Shown in pieces: positions 1 through 10,031 of a stretch of DNA of 35,877 nucleotides. The translations under genes and the position numbers were made by a program. The stretch is taken from assembly GCA_003599195.1 (NCBI GenBank), contig QZIZ01000140.1, positions 1 to 35,877 on the forward strand. The letters run 5' to 3'. Position 1 is the first letter of the stretch. The number at the start of each line of letters is the position of its first letter. Under the pieces are notes generated by a model. It made no database searches and was not told where the DNA came from. It saw nothing but the letters and a program-made list of their open reading frames with translations. The DNA comes from Deltaproteobacteria bacterium (GTDB lineage Bacteria > Desulfobacterota > Desulfobaccia > Desulfobaccales > 0-14-0-80-60-11).

Positions 1-104
1 CGGTTCCGCGCATGGACATCGACCTCCGGCTTGATGTCCGGCAGTATAGCACCATTGATAACCAATCGCGATTGCTAGTTTTTCAACACCCTGCTAATGC
101 ATCC

Positions 105-125
105 GGGCGAACCCAAGGTTCGCCC
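105..125. repeat. Perfect 9-bp inverted repeat (hairpin)
   Basis: Arms GGGCGAACC (105-113) and GGTTCGCCC (117-125) are separated by CAA. No T-run follows, so it is not a classical terminator. The composition resembles short palindromes dispersed in intergenic DNA of many GC-rich bacteria, but I could not test copy number. Positions 1-223 otherwise show no gene on the + strand. Confidence 0.6.
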
Positions 126-223
126 TACGGCTCGCTTCACCTTAACCGATCTTGCAATGTAACATGTCGATAATTAATATTTTTTTAACGAAAAGCGCAA
201 AACGTAAAACAAAAAACGGCTTT

Positions 224-283
224 GTTAGGGTTTTGTGAGCCTGCCGTTAATTTTTGGTTAACCGGTCATTAAAAGTTGACAAT
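224..283 (+). promoter_or_regulatory. Pho-box array and promoter of phoBR
   Basis: Five pentamers lie exactly 11 bp apart: GTTAG (224), GTGAG (235), GTTAA (246), GTTAA (257) and ATTAA (268). PhoB sites in other bacteria are 7-bp direct repeats at 11-bp period, so this spacing fits a multi-site PhoB array. A -10-like GACAAT lies at 278-283, about 10 bp beyond the 257 repeat unit, as in PhoB-activated promoters that lack a -35. The period is read directly. PhoB binding is inferred from the period and from phoB and phoR downstream. Confidence 0.6.
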
Positions 284-350
284 GGAGGACATCCAAGCCT
301 TACATTAAATTAATAACTGTTTGGTTTATCATGGCAATGGGAGATTCCCG

Positions 351-1037
351 ATGGCTAAAGAGCGCATTTTAGTTGTTGAGGATGACGATGACATACTGCA
401 ATTGCTCCAGTATAACCTGGCTAAAGACGGTTACCGGGTCACCGGGGTCGAATCGGGGGAAGAGGCGTTAAAGGCTGTGAAGCTAAGCGTGCCCGACCTG
501 ATTTTGTTGGATTTGATGTTGCCGGGGTTGGACGGCCTCGAGGTCTGCCGGATGCTCAAGCGCGATGACCGGACCCGCGATATTCCCATCATCATGCTCA
601 CCGCCAAGGGGGAAGAAGCGGATATCGTCACCGGCCTGGAGTTGGGGGCTGACGATTATATCACCAAGCCTTTCAGCCCCCGGGTGGTGCTGGCCCGGGT
701 GCGGACGGTCCTGCGCCGCCGGCATCCCGAGCCTCTCGCCGCCGAGGAGCCCCTGAAGATTCACGGAATGGTGATCCATCCTGGACGCCACGAGGTCTTG
801 GTGGAAGATCAGCCCCTGGAATTAACCGTCACCGAGTTTCGCCTCCTGCACCTGTTGGCGAGCCGCCCGGGCTGGGTATTTACCCGGACCCAGATTGTCA
901 AAGGGGTGCATGGAGAAGATTATCCGGCCTCGGACCGGTCGGTGGACGTGCAGGTGGTCAGCTTGAGAAAGAAACTCGGTCCCTGCGGCAAATATCTGGA
1001 AACGGTCCGGGGCATCGGCTACCGGTTTAAAGGATAA
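351..1037 (+). CDS. phoB: Phosphate regulon response regulator PhoB (OmpR family)
   Basis: Transcription factor of the phosphate-starvation two-component system; it is phosphorylated by PhoR and binds Pho boxes. The 228-aa protein has a receiver domain (about 4-118) with acidic pocket D11/D12, phospho-acceptor D54 in DLILLDLMLPG, T84 and K106. A linker leads to an OmpR-type winged helix (about 135-227) with the typical ending GxxYLETVRGIGYRF. I chose ATG 351, because it has GGGAG at 339-343 and gives the family N-terminus; an in-frame TTG at 321 would only add ten residues. phoR starts 3 nt after the stop, so the two are co-transcribed. Autoregulation is likely through the array at 224-283. 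The family assignment is firm, and PhoB rather than another OmpR paralogue is supported by phoR and pst next door. Confidence 0.93.
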   Translation: MAKERILVVEDDDDILQLLQYNLAKDGYRVTGVESGEEALKAVKLSVPDLILLDLMLPGLDGLEVCRMLKRDDRTRDIPIIMLTAKGEEADIVTGLELGADDYITKPFSPRVVLARVRTVLRRRHPEPLAAEEPLKIHGMVIHPGRHEVLVEDQPLELTVTEFRLLHLLASRPGWVFTRTQIVKGVHGEDYPASDRSVDVQVVSLRKKLGPCGKYLETVRGIGYRFKG

Positions 1038-1040
1038 GTT

Positions 1041-2810
1041 ATGCGCCGGAAAAAACTGATCTGGCACCTTTTCCCGTTTTTCCTCCTGGTCACCCTGGTC
1101 ACCCTGGCGGCGGTCACCTGGTATTCCGCCCGCTCCTGGCGGACGTTCTTCCTGGAGCAAACGGCCCGGGATTTGGAAACCCGGGCCCGGCTGGTGGAGA
1201 GCAGGATCGGCGGCAGCGCCGGGTTGGAAAACGGCCCCGGCGTGGATAAGCTCTGCAAAGACCTGGGGAAAATCACCGCCACCCGCCTCACCGTGATTCT
1301 CACCTCCGGCCAGGTCCTGGGAGACACGGAAGAAGACCCGGCCAGGATGGACAACCATGGGGACCGCCCGGAATTCCGGGAGGCCATGACCGGCCGGGTG
1401 GGGGTTTCCACCCGTTTCAGCTTCACCCTGGGGCACAACCAGATGTACGTGGCCGTGCCGGTGAAAGATCAAGACAAGATAACCGGGGCGGTGCGGGCCT
1501 CCCTGCCCGTGACCTCCATTGACCAGGCTCTCCGGGTTTACTATTTCCAAATAATCTTTGGGGGGTTGATTATCGCCCTGCTGGTGGCCTTTCTCAGCTT
1601 CATCATTTCCCGGCGTCTCAGCGGACCTTTGGAAAATCTCAAGAGAGGGGCCCTGCGCTTTGCCCAGGGCGACTTGCACCGGAAGCTGCCCATTCCCCAA
1701 ACCGATGAATTGGCCAGCCTGGCCGAAGTGATGAATGACATGGCCGCCAAACTGGAAGACCGCATCAATGCCCTCGTCCGGCAGGGACAAATGCAGGAGG
1801 CGGTGCTTTCCAGCATGATCGAAGGGGTCCTGGCCATCGACGCCGAACAGCGCCTCGTCGCTTTAAACCGGGCGGCAGCCCGATTGCTGGGAGTGGATCC
1901 GGAATCGGGCCTTGACCAACCTATCCAGGAGGTGGTCCGGGACCCGGCGCTCAGGTGGTTCATCAACCGCACTTTGGCCGCCCGGGAGGCCCTGGAACAG
2001 GAGGTGGCCGTTAATAACGGCAAACTGGTGCTCCAGGCCCACGGCACGTCCCTGAGAGACGCCGCCGGGACCAAGATCGGCTCCCTGATCGTGCTCCATG
2101 ATGTGACCCATTTGCGGCGATTGGAAATGATGCGCCGGGATTTTGTGGCCAATGTCTCCCATGAATTGAAAACCCCCATCACCTCCATTAAAGGTTTTGT
2201 GGAAACCCTGTTGGCGGGAGCTCTGCACGAGCCCGAAAACGCCGAGAATTTTCTCCGGATTATTGCCCGGCAGTCTGACCGCTTGAACGAAATTATTAAT
2301 GATCTGCTAAGCCTGTCCCGGATTGAGCAGGACTCCGAGCGGGGGCAGATTTTCCTGACCGCGCAAAGGATCAAGGGGGTGTTGGCTGCGGCCGTTGAGG
2401 TGTGCGAGGCCAAGGCTCGGGAACGGGGGATAAACATCCGACTGGACTGCCCGGACGATCTCCGGGCCCGGGTCAACGCGCCTCTCTTAGAGCAGGCGGT
2501 GGTGAACCTGGTGGACAACGCCGTTAAATACAGCGAAAAGGACCGGGAGATCCGGGTGGAGGCGGAGCGAGCCGGCCCGGAAGTGGTGGTCCGGGTCCGG
2601 GACCAGGGCAGCGGCATTGCGCCGGTGCACCTGCCCCGGCTCTTTGAGCGGTTTTACCGGGTGGATTCAGGCCGCAGCCGCTCCTCCGGAGGCACGGGCC
2701 TGGGTCTGGCCATCGTCAAGCACATCGCCCAGGCCCACGGGGGCAAGGTGACCGTGGAAAGTGCGCCGGGGAAGGGGAGCATTTTTTCCCTACATCTCTT
2801 GCCGGATTAA
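1041..2810 (+). CDS. phoR: Phosphate sensor histidine kinase PhoR
   Basis: Inner-membrane kinase of 589 aa that phosphorylates PhoB. TM1 is about residues 9-29. An extracytoplasmic sensor of about 140 aa follows, then TM2 (about 172-190), HAMP (about 191-245) and a PAS domain (about 255-365). The HisKA H-box NVSHELKTPITS has the phosphorylated His at 374. The HATPase carries the N-box NLVDNAVKYS and the G-boxes DQGSGIAP and GGTGLGLAIVKHI. The large periplasmic loop and PAS match the longer Gram-positive/deltaproteobacterial PhoR type rather than the short E. coli type. Its last 4 nt overlap the stop of the convergent HEPN gene. The assignment rests on domain order plus phoB immediately upstream. 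Confidence 0.92.
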   Translation: MRRKKLIWHLFPFFLLVTLVTLAAVTWYSARSWRTFFLEQTARDLETRARLVESRIGGSAGLENGPGVDKLCKDLGKITATRLTVILTSGQVLGDTEEDPARMDNHGDRPEFREAMTGRVGVSTRFSFTLGHNQMYVAVPVKDQDKITGAVRASLPVTSIDQALRVYYFQIIFGGLIIALLVAFLSFIISRRLSGPLENLKRGALRFAQGDLHRKLPIPQTDELASLAEVMNDMAAKLEDRINALVRQGQMQEAVLSSMIEGVLAIDAEQRLVALNRAAARLLGVDPESGLDQPIQEVVRDPALRWFINRTLAAREALEQEVAVNNGKLVLQAHGTSLRDAAGTKIGSLIVLHDVTHLRRLEMMRRDFVANVSHELKTPITSIKGFVETLLAGALHEPENAENFLRIIARQSDRLNEIINDLLSLSRIEQDSERGQIFLTAQRIKGVLAAAVEVCEAKARERGINIRLDCPDDLRARVNAPLLEQAVVNLVDNAVKYSEKDREIRVEAERAGPEVVVRVRDQGSGIAPVHLPRLFERFYRVDSGRSRSSGGTGLGLAIVKHIAQAHGGKVTVESAPGKGSIFSLHLLPD

Positions 2811-3193
2811 GCGGGGAGAGGTCCGAGTTGTTGGGAGGCCAAATCTATGAATTTTTCTGCCAGATTAATCTGCAATGCTGACTCTTCCGGAGTGACGCTT
2901 CTGGCCTTGCCATAGTCCCCGGCATGGCGCACCTGCAAGCCCCGGAGGAGAAAGCGATGATACTCCCGCGGCACTATCCCGGTTTTGGCAAAGTGTTCAC
3001 CGAAGGCGGAGATCACCGCGCTGTGTTTGTTGAAAGATAAACTTTTGCTCAAGAGGAAAGCTTCGGCGACATAAAACATGACATAGTAAGCCCGGGCTGC
3101 CGCAAAACCATAGAATCCTTCCCGATTCAATGTCTTGGCTGCCGCCAGGCTTTCCTGGGCCTGGATCAGGAGATCGGCGATTTCTGGCTTCAA
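2807..3193 (-). CDS. HEPN-domain protein (toxin-like, UPF0332 type)
   Basis: A 128-aa all-helical protein with the HEPN/UPF0332 pattern: ARAYYVMFYVAEAFLLSK (about 34-50), then NKHSAVISAFGEHF (about 55-68), then R84-x5-H90 followed by AGDY94. HEPN proteins of this kind are usually RNases and pair with MNT nucleotidyltransferases, which in studied cases AMPylate and silence them. The start is TTG at 3193-3191, overlapping the TGA stop of the upstream MNT gene, so translation is coupled. No ATG is available near the N-terminus. The 3' end overlaps phoR by 4 nt. The family call is confident. Toxin activity is inferred; an alternative is a non-toxic substrate-binding HEPN. Confidence 0.82.
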   Translation of the reverse strand: MKPEIADLLIQAQESLAAAKTLNREGFYGFAAARAYYVMFYVAEAFLLSKSLSFNKHSAVISAFGEHFAKTGIVPREYHRFLLRGLQVRHAGDYGKARSVTPEESALQINLAEKFIDLASQQLGPLPA

Positions 3194-3510
3194 ATGGTTA
3201 TCTCTTGCTGCCGAACGTTTAAGAGGAGCGGACTTTGTTCGTGTTTGTAGGCCTCCAGGGAGACAAAAACACAGGCAATAACCACGCCGTAATCCAGAGA
3301 AAGCTCGGCCACGTCGTTTATGGTGCGGTCGATTTCCGCACAGGGGGAGACCGGCCCCTGCAAAATTACCAGGACATCGATATCGGATCCGGCTTCAGCC
3401 TCCCCCCTGGCCTGGGAGCCGTATAGGGAGAGGCCCACCAACCGCGGCCCATACAACGCCTCCAGGCGGCGGCGCAGTTCCTTCAAAATTTTTTCCAAGA
3501 TGGGGACCAT
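3190..3510 (-). CDS. MNT-type nucleotidyltransferase (antitoxin-like partner of HEPN)
   Basis: A 106-aa minimal nucleotidyltransferase of the pol-beta superfamily. The motif G31-S32 QARGEAEAGS D43-I-D45 VLVIL is the GS-x10-DxD signature, and the third acidic residue is probably D73 in SLDYGVVIACVFVS. Start ATG 3510 is preceded by AGGAG with 7 nt spacing. It is translationally coupled to the HEPN gene. In known HEPN-MNT modules this protein is the antitoxin that transfers AMP to the HEPN partner. The pair is transcribed divergently from pstS and convergently to phoR, so it looks like an insertion within a phosphate locus. Confidence 0.85.
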   Translation of the reverse strand: MVPILEKILKELRRRLEALYGPRLVGLSLYGSQARGEAEAGSDIDVLVILQGPVSPCAEIDRTINDVAELSLDYGVVIACVFVSLEAYKHEQSPLLLNVRQQEITI

Positions 3511-3583
3511 GCGGGTTCTCCTAGAGCATTCTAAACTTTGATAATTAAGGTTTCAAATAAGAAATCATGATCCATTTCCTAAA

Positions 3584-3638
3584 TTTATCGAAATATTAAC
3601 CATCAGCTAATCATTCTCTAACAAATATGCACTATCTT
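3584..3638 (+). promoter_or_regulatory. Pho-box array upstream of pstS
   Basis: Four 11-bp units are in register: TTTATC (3584), ATTAAC (3595), GCTAAT (3606) and TCTAAC (3617). This is the same period and the same core (TTAAC/CTAAC) as upstream of phoB. A -10-like TATCTT is at 3633-3638. I infer PhoB activation of the pst operon. The exact -10 is uncertain. Confidence 0.58.
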
Positions 3639-3688
3639 TTTCTTAGCAGGCCGGTTCGGCCCGTCTAAACGAATTAAGGAGAATGCTT

Positions 3689-4738
3689 ATGAAGAAAGGT
3701 TTTTCGCTTATTTTGGGCGCTCTTTTACTGCTGGCGGCCGCGCCCTGGACCCTGGCCCAGACCGCGGCCATCAACGGGGCCGGGGCTTCTTTCCCCTTTC
3801 CCGTTTACTCCCAATGGGCCCACAAATATCATGAACTCAGCAAGATCAAGATCAATTATCAATCCATCGGCTCCGGAGGCGGTATCGCCCAGATTAAGGC
3901 CAAGACCGTGGACTTCGGCGGCACCGACGAACCCCTCAAGCCCGAAGATTTGGACAAAAACGGGCTGATTCAGTTCCCCACCGTCATGGGCGGGGTGGTG
4001 CCGGTGATCAATGTCCCGGGAGTGAAAGCCGGGGAACTCAAGTTGGACGGCCCCACTTTGGCGGCTATTTTTATGGGAAAAATCAGCAAGTGGGACGACC
4101 CGGCCATCAAGAATCTCAACCCCGAGGCTAAGCTTCCCGCCCAAGCCATTACCGTAGCCCACCGCACCGACGGTTCCGGCACCACCTTTATCTTCACCAG
4201 CTACCTGGCAACCGTCTCCCCGGAATGGAAGGAAAAAGTGGGGGCCGGCAAGGCGGTGAAGTGGCCGGCGCCCAACAGCATCGGCGGCAAAGGTAATGCC
4301 GGCGTGGCCGGCCAGGTGAAGGCGGTGAACGGCTCCATCGGCTACGTGGAATACGCCTACGCCCTGCAAAACCAGATTCCCCATGTCTCTTTGAAGAACC
4401 AGGCCGGCAAGTTTGTGCAACCGGACCTGGATACCACCCAGGCGGCCGCGGCCAACGCCGACTGGTCCAAGGCCCCCAAGGGCTTCTCCCTGATGCTCGT
4501 CAACCAGCCCGGAGAAAAGAGCTGGCCCATCGTCGGCGCCACCTTTATCATGTTTCATAAAGACCAGGCCGACGCCAAAAAGGCCAAAGAGGTCCTCAAG
4601 TTCTTCGCCTGGTGTTACCAGCATGGCGGCGACATGGCCAAAAAGCTGCATTATGTGCCCATGCCCGACAACGTGGTGAAACTGGTGGAGGAAAACTGGA
4701 AAGAGGTCAAGTCCGGTAACGCGCCGGTGTGGCCGTGA
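3689..4738 (+). CDS. pstS: Periplasmic phosphate-binding protein PstS
   Basis: Substrate-binding protein of the high-affinity phosphate ABC transporter, 349 aa. The signal peptide (MKKGFSLILGALLLLAAAPWTLA, about 1-23) is cleaved before QTAAINGAGASFPFP. Phosphate-contact motifs of the family are present: GAGASFPFPVY (30-40), SIGSGGGIAQIK (59-70), DFGGTDEPL (75-83) and HRTDGSGTT near 150-160. ATG 3689 was chosen over the in-frame ATG 3683 because AAGGAG (3676-3681) lies 7 nt before the former and only 1 nt before the latter. It is followed by a large hairpin repeat before pstC, which may keep PstS mRNA more abundant than the membrane genes. Confidence 0.95.
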   Translation: MKKGFSLILGALLLLAAAPWTLAQTAAINGAGASFPFPVYSQWAHKYHELSKIKINYQSIGSGGGIAQIKAKTVDFGGTDEPLKPEDLDKNGLIQFPTVMGGVVPVINVPGVKAGELKLDGPTLAAIFMGKISKWDDPAIKNLNPEAKLPAQAITVAHRTDGSGTTFIFTSYLATVSPEWKEKVGAGKAVKWPAPNSIGGKGNAGVAGQVKAVNGSIGYVEYAYALQNQIPHVSLKNQAGKFVQPDLDTTQAAAANADWSKAPKGFSLMLVNQPGEKSWPIVGATFIMFHKDQADAKKAKEVLKFFAWCYQHGGDMAKKLHYVPMPDNVVKLVEENWKEVKSGNAPVWP

Positions 4739-4740
4739 CG

Positions 4741-4819
4741 GGTTACGAGTTGCGGGTTGCGGGTTGCGAGTTTAAGAAGCGGTCTTTAACCCGCAACCCG
4801 TAACTCGCAACTCGCAACC
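4741..4819. repeat. Inverted heptamer-repeat hairpin between pstS and pstC
   Basis: Two 32-nt arms (4741-4772 and 4788-4819) are built of heptamers of type G(A/G)GTT(A/G)C. The arms are inverse complements at 28 of 32 positions; two of the four mismatches are G-U in RNA. The loop is 15 nt. No T-run follows. It may act as an mRNA stabiliser or attenuator after pstS. The heptamer composition also suggests an expandable simple repeat or a dispersed element. Confidence 0.75.
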
Positions 4820-4850
4820 TCACCGACCATCGTTTCATGAAACCTAAATA

Positions 4851-5846
4851 ATGAAAACCGTCCTCAAAATGGAGCGGGTATCCCCTCCCCCCCTGCAACT
4901 GGCGCCCCAACCCGCCAAACAGAGACGCGTTTCCGCCCGGGGTGACAACGCCTTCCGTTGGCTCACTTTTGTCTGCTCCATGGTGGTGCCGTTGGTGATG
5001 CTGGCCATCGGCGCGGACCTGATTATCTCCTCCCTCCCGGCCATCAAGAAATTCGGTCTGGGGTTTTTGTTTTCCGAAGACTGGAACCCGGTGACCGAGT
5101 CCTTCGGGGCCGCATCCAGCATCTTCGGCACCCTGGCCTCCACATGCATCGCCATGGCCATTGCTATCCCCTTGAGCCTGGCCATCGCCCTCTTCCTGGT
5201 GGAACTGGCCCCTCCCAGGATCAGCCGCACCGTGGGCACCATGATCGAACTGCTGGCCGCCATTCCCAGCATCATCTACGGCATGTGGGGGCTCTTTGTC
5301 TTTGCGCCTTTTATGGCCAATTACGTCCAGCCTCTCGTAGGAAGGACCCTCGGCTTCCTGCCTCTATTCCAGGGGCCGCCCCTGGGGATCGGCATGCTCA
5401 CCGCGGGCATCATCCTGGCCTTCATGGTGCTGCCTTTTATCAGCGCCATCGCCCGGGATGTCTTTCAATTGGTGCCCAATGTGGTGAAGGAGTCGGCCTT
5501 CGGCATGGGGGCCACCACCTGGGAGGTGACTTATAAAGTGACCATCCCCTACGGTTTGGTGGGAATCATCGGCGCGGTCTTCCTGGGCCTTGGCCGGGCC
5601 CTGGGGGAGACCATGGCGGTGACTTTTGTCATCGGCAATGCCCACCGGATTGCCGCATCCCTTTTTTCTCCGGGCAATACCATCGCCTCCACCCTGGCCA
5701 ATGAATTCAGCGAAGCCACGGAGCCCATCTATGTCAGCTCCTTGATAGCCCTGGGGCTGGTGCTCTATCTCATTACCTATCTGGTGCAGGTAGTCTCCCA
5801 GATTATGCTGCGTCGCATGTACCGGGCCTGGAGCGTGGGGCTATGA
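4851..5846 (+). CDS. pstC: Phosphate ABC transporter permease PstC
   Basis: Inner-membrane permease, 331 aa, with about six hydrophobic segments. The family motif AAIPSIIYGMWGLFVFAP lies in the middle. The EAA-like loop, KESAFGMGATTWEVTYKVTIPYG, is followed by GLGRALGETMAVTFVIGN near the C-terminus. ATG 4851 has no clear ribosome site; an in-frame ATG at 4869 is an alternative that trims six residues from the cytoplasmic N-terminus. The stop overlaps the pstA start by 4 nt. PstC pairs with PstA to form the phosphate channel powered by PstB. Confidence 0.93.
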   Translation: MKTVLKMERVSPPPLQLAPQPAKQRRVSARGDNAFRWLTFVCSMVVPLVMLAIGADLIISSLPAIKKFGLGFLFSEDWNPVTESFGAASSIFGTLASTCIAMAIAIPLSLAIALFLVELAPPRISRTVGTMIELLAAIPSIIYGMWGLFVFAPFMANYVQPLVGRTLGFLPLFQGPPLGIGMLTAGIILAFMVLPFISAIARDVFQLVPNVVKESAFGMGATTWEVTYKVTIPYGLVGIIGAVFLGLGRALGETMAVTFVIGNAHRIAASLFSPGNTIASTLANEFSEATEPIYVSSLIALGLVLYLITYLVQVVSQIMLRRMYRAWSVGL

Positions 5847-6688
5847 AACGCAGGCCGCCTACAGGCCGCCGGGCCGTGAACCTGGTGGTAAGCATCTGGG
5901 CCGTGGGATCCGCGTTAATGGGAATCGCCATCCTCTTTTGGATCATCTTCGTGGTGGTGACCCGGGGGCTGGGAGCCATGAACCTTGCTTTTTTTACCCA
6001 CTTGCCCACACCGCCCGGGATTTTGGGCGGCGGCTTGGTCAACGCCATGATCGGCACTCTGGTTCTGACAGTGGCGGCCACCTTGATGGCCGTGCCCCTG
6101 GGGCTGCTGGCAGGGGTTTACCTGGCGGAGTTCAGCGAGGACTCCAAGATCGCCGATTTTAGCCGGTTTTCCGCCAACGTGCTCATGGGCATGCCTTCCA
6201 TCATCGTCGGGGTCTTTGCCTATACCCTGGTAGTGGTGCCCCTGGGCAAATTTTCCGGCTATGCCGGGGCCCTAGCCCTGGCCATTCTTATGCTGCCCCT
6301 GGTTACCCGCACCACCGAGGATATGCTGCGCCTGGTGCCCAACACCCTCCGGGAATCGGCCCTGGCCTTGGGCGCACCCCGCTGGCGGGTTACCCTGGCC
6401 ATCGTCTTCAGGGCCGCAAAGTCCGGGTTGATCACCGGGGTACTGCTGGCCGTGGCCCGGGTGAGCGGTGAGACCGCGCCCTTATTGTTCACCACACTCA
6501 ACAGCCCTTTCTGGTTTCATTCTCTGGGCGAGCCCATTCCTAATCTCACGGTTACTATCTTCGATTACGCCATGTCTCCCTATCCCGACTGGCAGCAGAA
6601 GGCCTGGGGCGCGTCCCTCCTGATCACCGCCGGGGTTCTGGTGGTCACCCTCCTGGCCCGTTTTACCCTGAGGGAAAAGAAGCTCTAA
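5843..6688 (+). CDS. pstA: Phosphate ABC transporter permease PstA
   Basis: Second permease subunit, 281 aa. The N-terminus is basic (MKRRPPTGRRAVN) and is followed by about six TM helices. Family motifs are GLLAGVYLAEF, NVLMGMPSIIVGVFAY and the EAA loop RESALALGAPRWRVTLAIVFRAA, then GVLLAVARVSGETAPLLFT. ATG 5843 lies within the ATGA overlap with pstC, so translation is coupled. It is normal length for the family. Confidence 0.94.
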   Translation: MKRRPPTGRRAVNLVVSIWAVGSALMGIAILFWIIFVVVTRGLGAMNLAFFTHLPTPPGILGGGLVNAMIGTLVLTVAATLMAVPLGLLAGVYLAEFSEDSKIADFSRFSANVLMGMPSIIVGVFAYTLVVVPLGKFSGYAGALALAILMLPLVTRTTEDMLRLVPNTLRESALALGAPRWRVTLAIVFRAAKSGLITGVLLAVARVSGETAPLLFTTLNSPFWFHSLGEPIPNLTVTIFDYAMSPYPDWQQKAWGASLLITAGVLVVTLLARFTLREKKL

Positions 6689-6731
6689 GTTTAAAAAACC
6701 TATGGAACTCTGCGAAGCTGCGTTTTAAATT

Positions 6732-7574
6732 ATGATGGAAATGGCTATAAAACTTACGGAATTAGAACCAGAAATGGAAAGTTCCTGCGAATCGGCCCAG
6801 GTTCTGGCGGAACATGGCCTGGAAAGCAAGATCACCACCCGCCATCTCAATTTCTTCTATGGCGAAAACCAGGTGCTCTTCGACAACAACCTGGACATTG
6901 CCAAAAACCAGGTAACCGCCATCATCGGCCCTTCCGGCTGCGGCAAGTCCACCCATATCCGCGTCTATAACCGGGTCTATGAACTCTACCGGGACCAGCG
7001 AGCTGAAGGCGAGGTGCTGCTTGATGGGGAGAATATCCTGGACCCCGCCTACGACATCATGGAGCTGCGCCGCAAGGTGGGCATGATCTTCCAGAAGCCC
7101 ACGCCCTTTCCCATGTCGGTGTTCGACAATGTGGCCTATGGGTTGAAGATGCACTACGTGATGAGCAAAAGCGAAATGGCCGACCGGGTGGAGGAGGCCT
7201 TACAAAGGGCGGCGCTCTGGGACGAGATCAAAGACCATCTGCACCGGCCGGGCACTTCGCTGTCCGGGGGCCAGCAGCAGCGGCTGTGCATCGCCCGGGC
7301 CATCGTCGTGGCGCCCGAAGTCCTGCTGATGGATGAGCCCTGCTCCGCCATCGACCCCATCGGCACCGCCAAGATCGAAGAGTTGATTTTCGATCTGAAA
7401 GACCATTACTCCATCGCCATCGTCACCCACAACATGCAGCAGGCCGCCCGGGTCTCCGATTTCACCGCCTTTTTCTATCAAGGCCGGATCGTGGAATTCG
7501 GCCCCACCTCCCAGATTTTCACCAAGCCCGCCCAGAAAAAGACGGAAGAATATATCACCGGCCGGTTCGGCTGA
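6732..7574 (+). CDS. pstB: Phosphate ABC transporter ATPase PstB
   Basis: ATP-binding subunit, 280 aa. Walker A is GPSGCGKST (66-74), the Q-loop is at Q121, the signature [15 protein letters not shown] starts at 177, and Walker B is [13 protein letters not shown] (197-209), with the H-loop in VTHNMQQA. The family usually has F or L after the Walker A Thr and DEPTSALDP; here there is His75 and DEPCSAIDP, which are mild departures. The core begins near residue 33, so about 30 N-terminal residues are an extension, or the true start is later; no strong ribosome site distinguishes ATG 6732, 6735 and 6744. The usual phoU does not follow. Confidence 0.92.
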   Translation: MMEMAIKLTELEPEMESSCESAQVLAEHGLESKITTRHLNFFYGENQVLFDNNLDIAKNQVTAIIGPSGCGKSTHIRVYNRVYELYRDQRAEGEVLLDGENILDPAYDIMELRRKVGMIFQKPTPFPMSVFDNVAYGLKMHYVMSKSEMADRVEEALQRAALWDEIKDHLHRPGTSLSGGQQQRLCIARAIVVAPEVLLMDEPCSAIDPIGTAKIEELIFDLKDHYSIAIVTHNMQQAARVSDFTAFFYQGRIVEFGPTSQIFTKPAQKKTEEYITGRFG

Positions 7575-7675
7575 TGCCCGGCTCAAGATGCATCACGCTG
7601 CCTTCCCGCCCATCTCCGTTCTTTAATTTTTCCTAGCCTATCCCGCATGAATCTAGTTGGGACCAAGGCGTTTTC

Positions 7676-9539
<1,864 letters not shown>

Positions 9540-9553
<14 letters not shown>

Positions 9554-9875
9554 GCAACGCCGGAGACGGTTTCCTGCAGACGGCGACAAGATGCTCCGCG
9601 AGGTCGAAGCCAAGGAAGCGCGCAAGCTTAAGGCCCGGAACAGGAAAGATGGCGGCGTCTGGTTCGGCTTGGGGATGTTCGGCCTCATCGGCTGGTCCGT
9701 GGCCGTCCCCACCCTCATCGGTGTGGCCCTGGGCATCTGGATCGACCGCACCTGGCCGAGCCGGTTTTCCTGGACCCTGATGCTCCTCATCCTGGGGGTG
9801 ATGCTGGGATCATGGAACGCCTGGCGCTGGGTGTCCCAGGAAGGCCGCAAGATCGAGCAGGAGAAGGAAGAATAA
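9540..9875 (+). CDS. atpQ: N-ATPase accessory membrane protein AtpQ (AtpI/AtpZ-like)
   Basis: A 111-aa protein with a highly basic N-terminus (KQRRRRF...KEARKLKARNRK). Two TM helices follow (about 41-64 and 76-96), with the AtpI-like motif PTLIGVALGIWIDRTWPS between them, then a charged C-terminus. In N-ATPase operons the gene after atpC is atpQ, a homologue of AtpI/AtpZ thought to help assembly or cation supply. It starts at ATG 9540, inside atpC, in another frame. The usual next gene, atpR, is absent. Confidence 0.82.
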
Positions 9876-9947
9876 CCGGCGGCATCTAGACAGCGGCATA
9901 ATTGATTGCATATAATCTCTCCACTTTTCTGCGGCGATTCTTTTTAC

Positions 9948-9972
9948 CGCAGAGACGCAGAGGGCGCAGAGA
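9948..9972. repeat. Octamer-type repeat (CGCAGAG units) in the atpQ-atpB gap
   Basis: CGCAGAG occurs at 9948, 9956 and 9965. The 156-nt gap 9876-10031, where atpR is expected, holds no credible gene. The same repeat family, inverted, lies at 13373-13396. Confidence 0.7.
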
Positions 9973-10031
9973 TTTAGGATGTGCAATAACTTTAACGCCT
10001 TGTATGACCTTTACCGGTATTGAGGCATCCC

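Noticed and set aside
1..80. Minus-strand frame reading LVINGAILPDIKPEVDVHARN toward the left edge
   Set aside because: It reads protein-like, but it is preceded by a stop, has only a TTG start and leaves the window after about 26 codons. Too short to call as a gene.
822..1790. Long minus-strand open frame across phoB and phoR
   Set aside because: Mirror frame of a GC-rich coding region. No family motifs and an odd Gly/His/Pro-rich composition.
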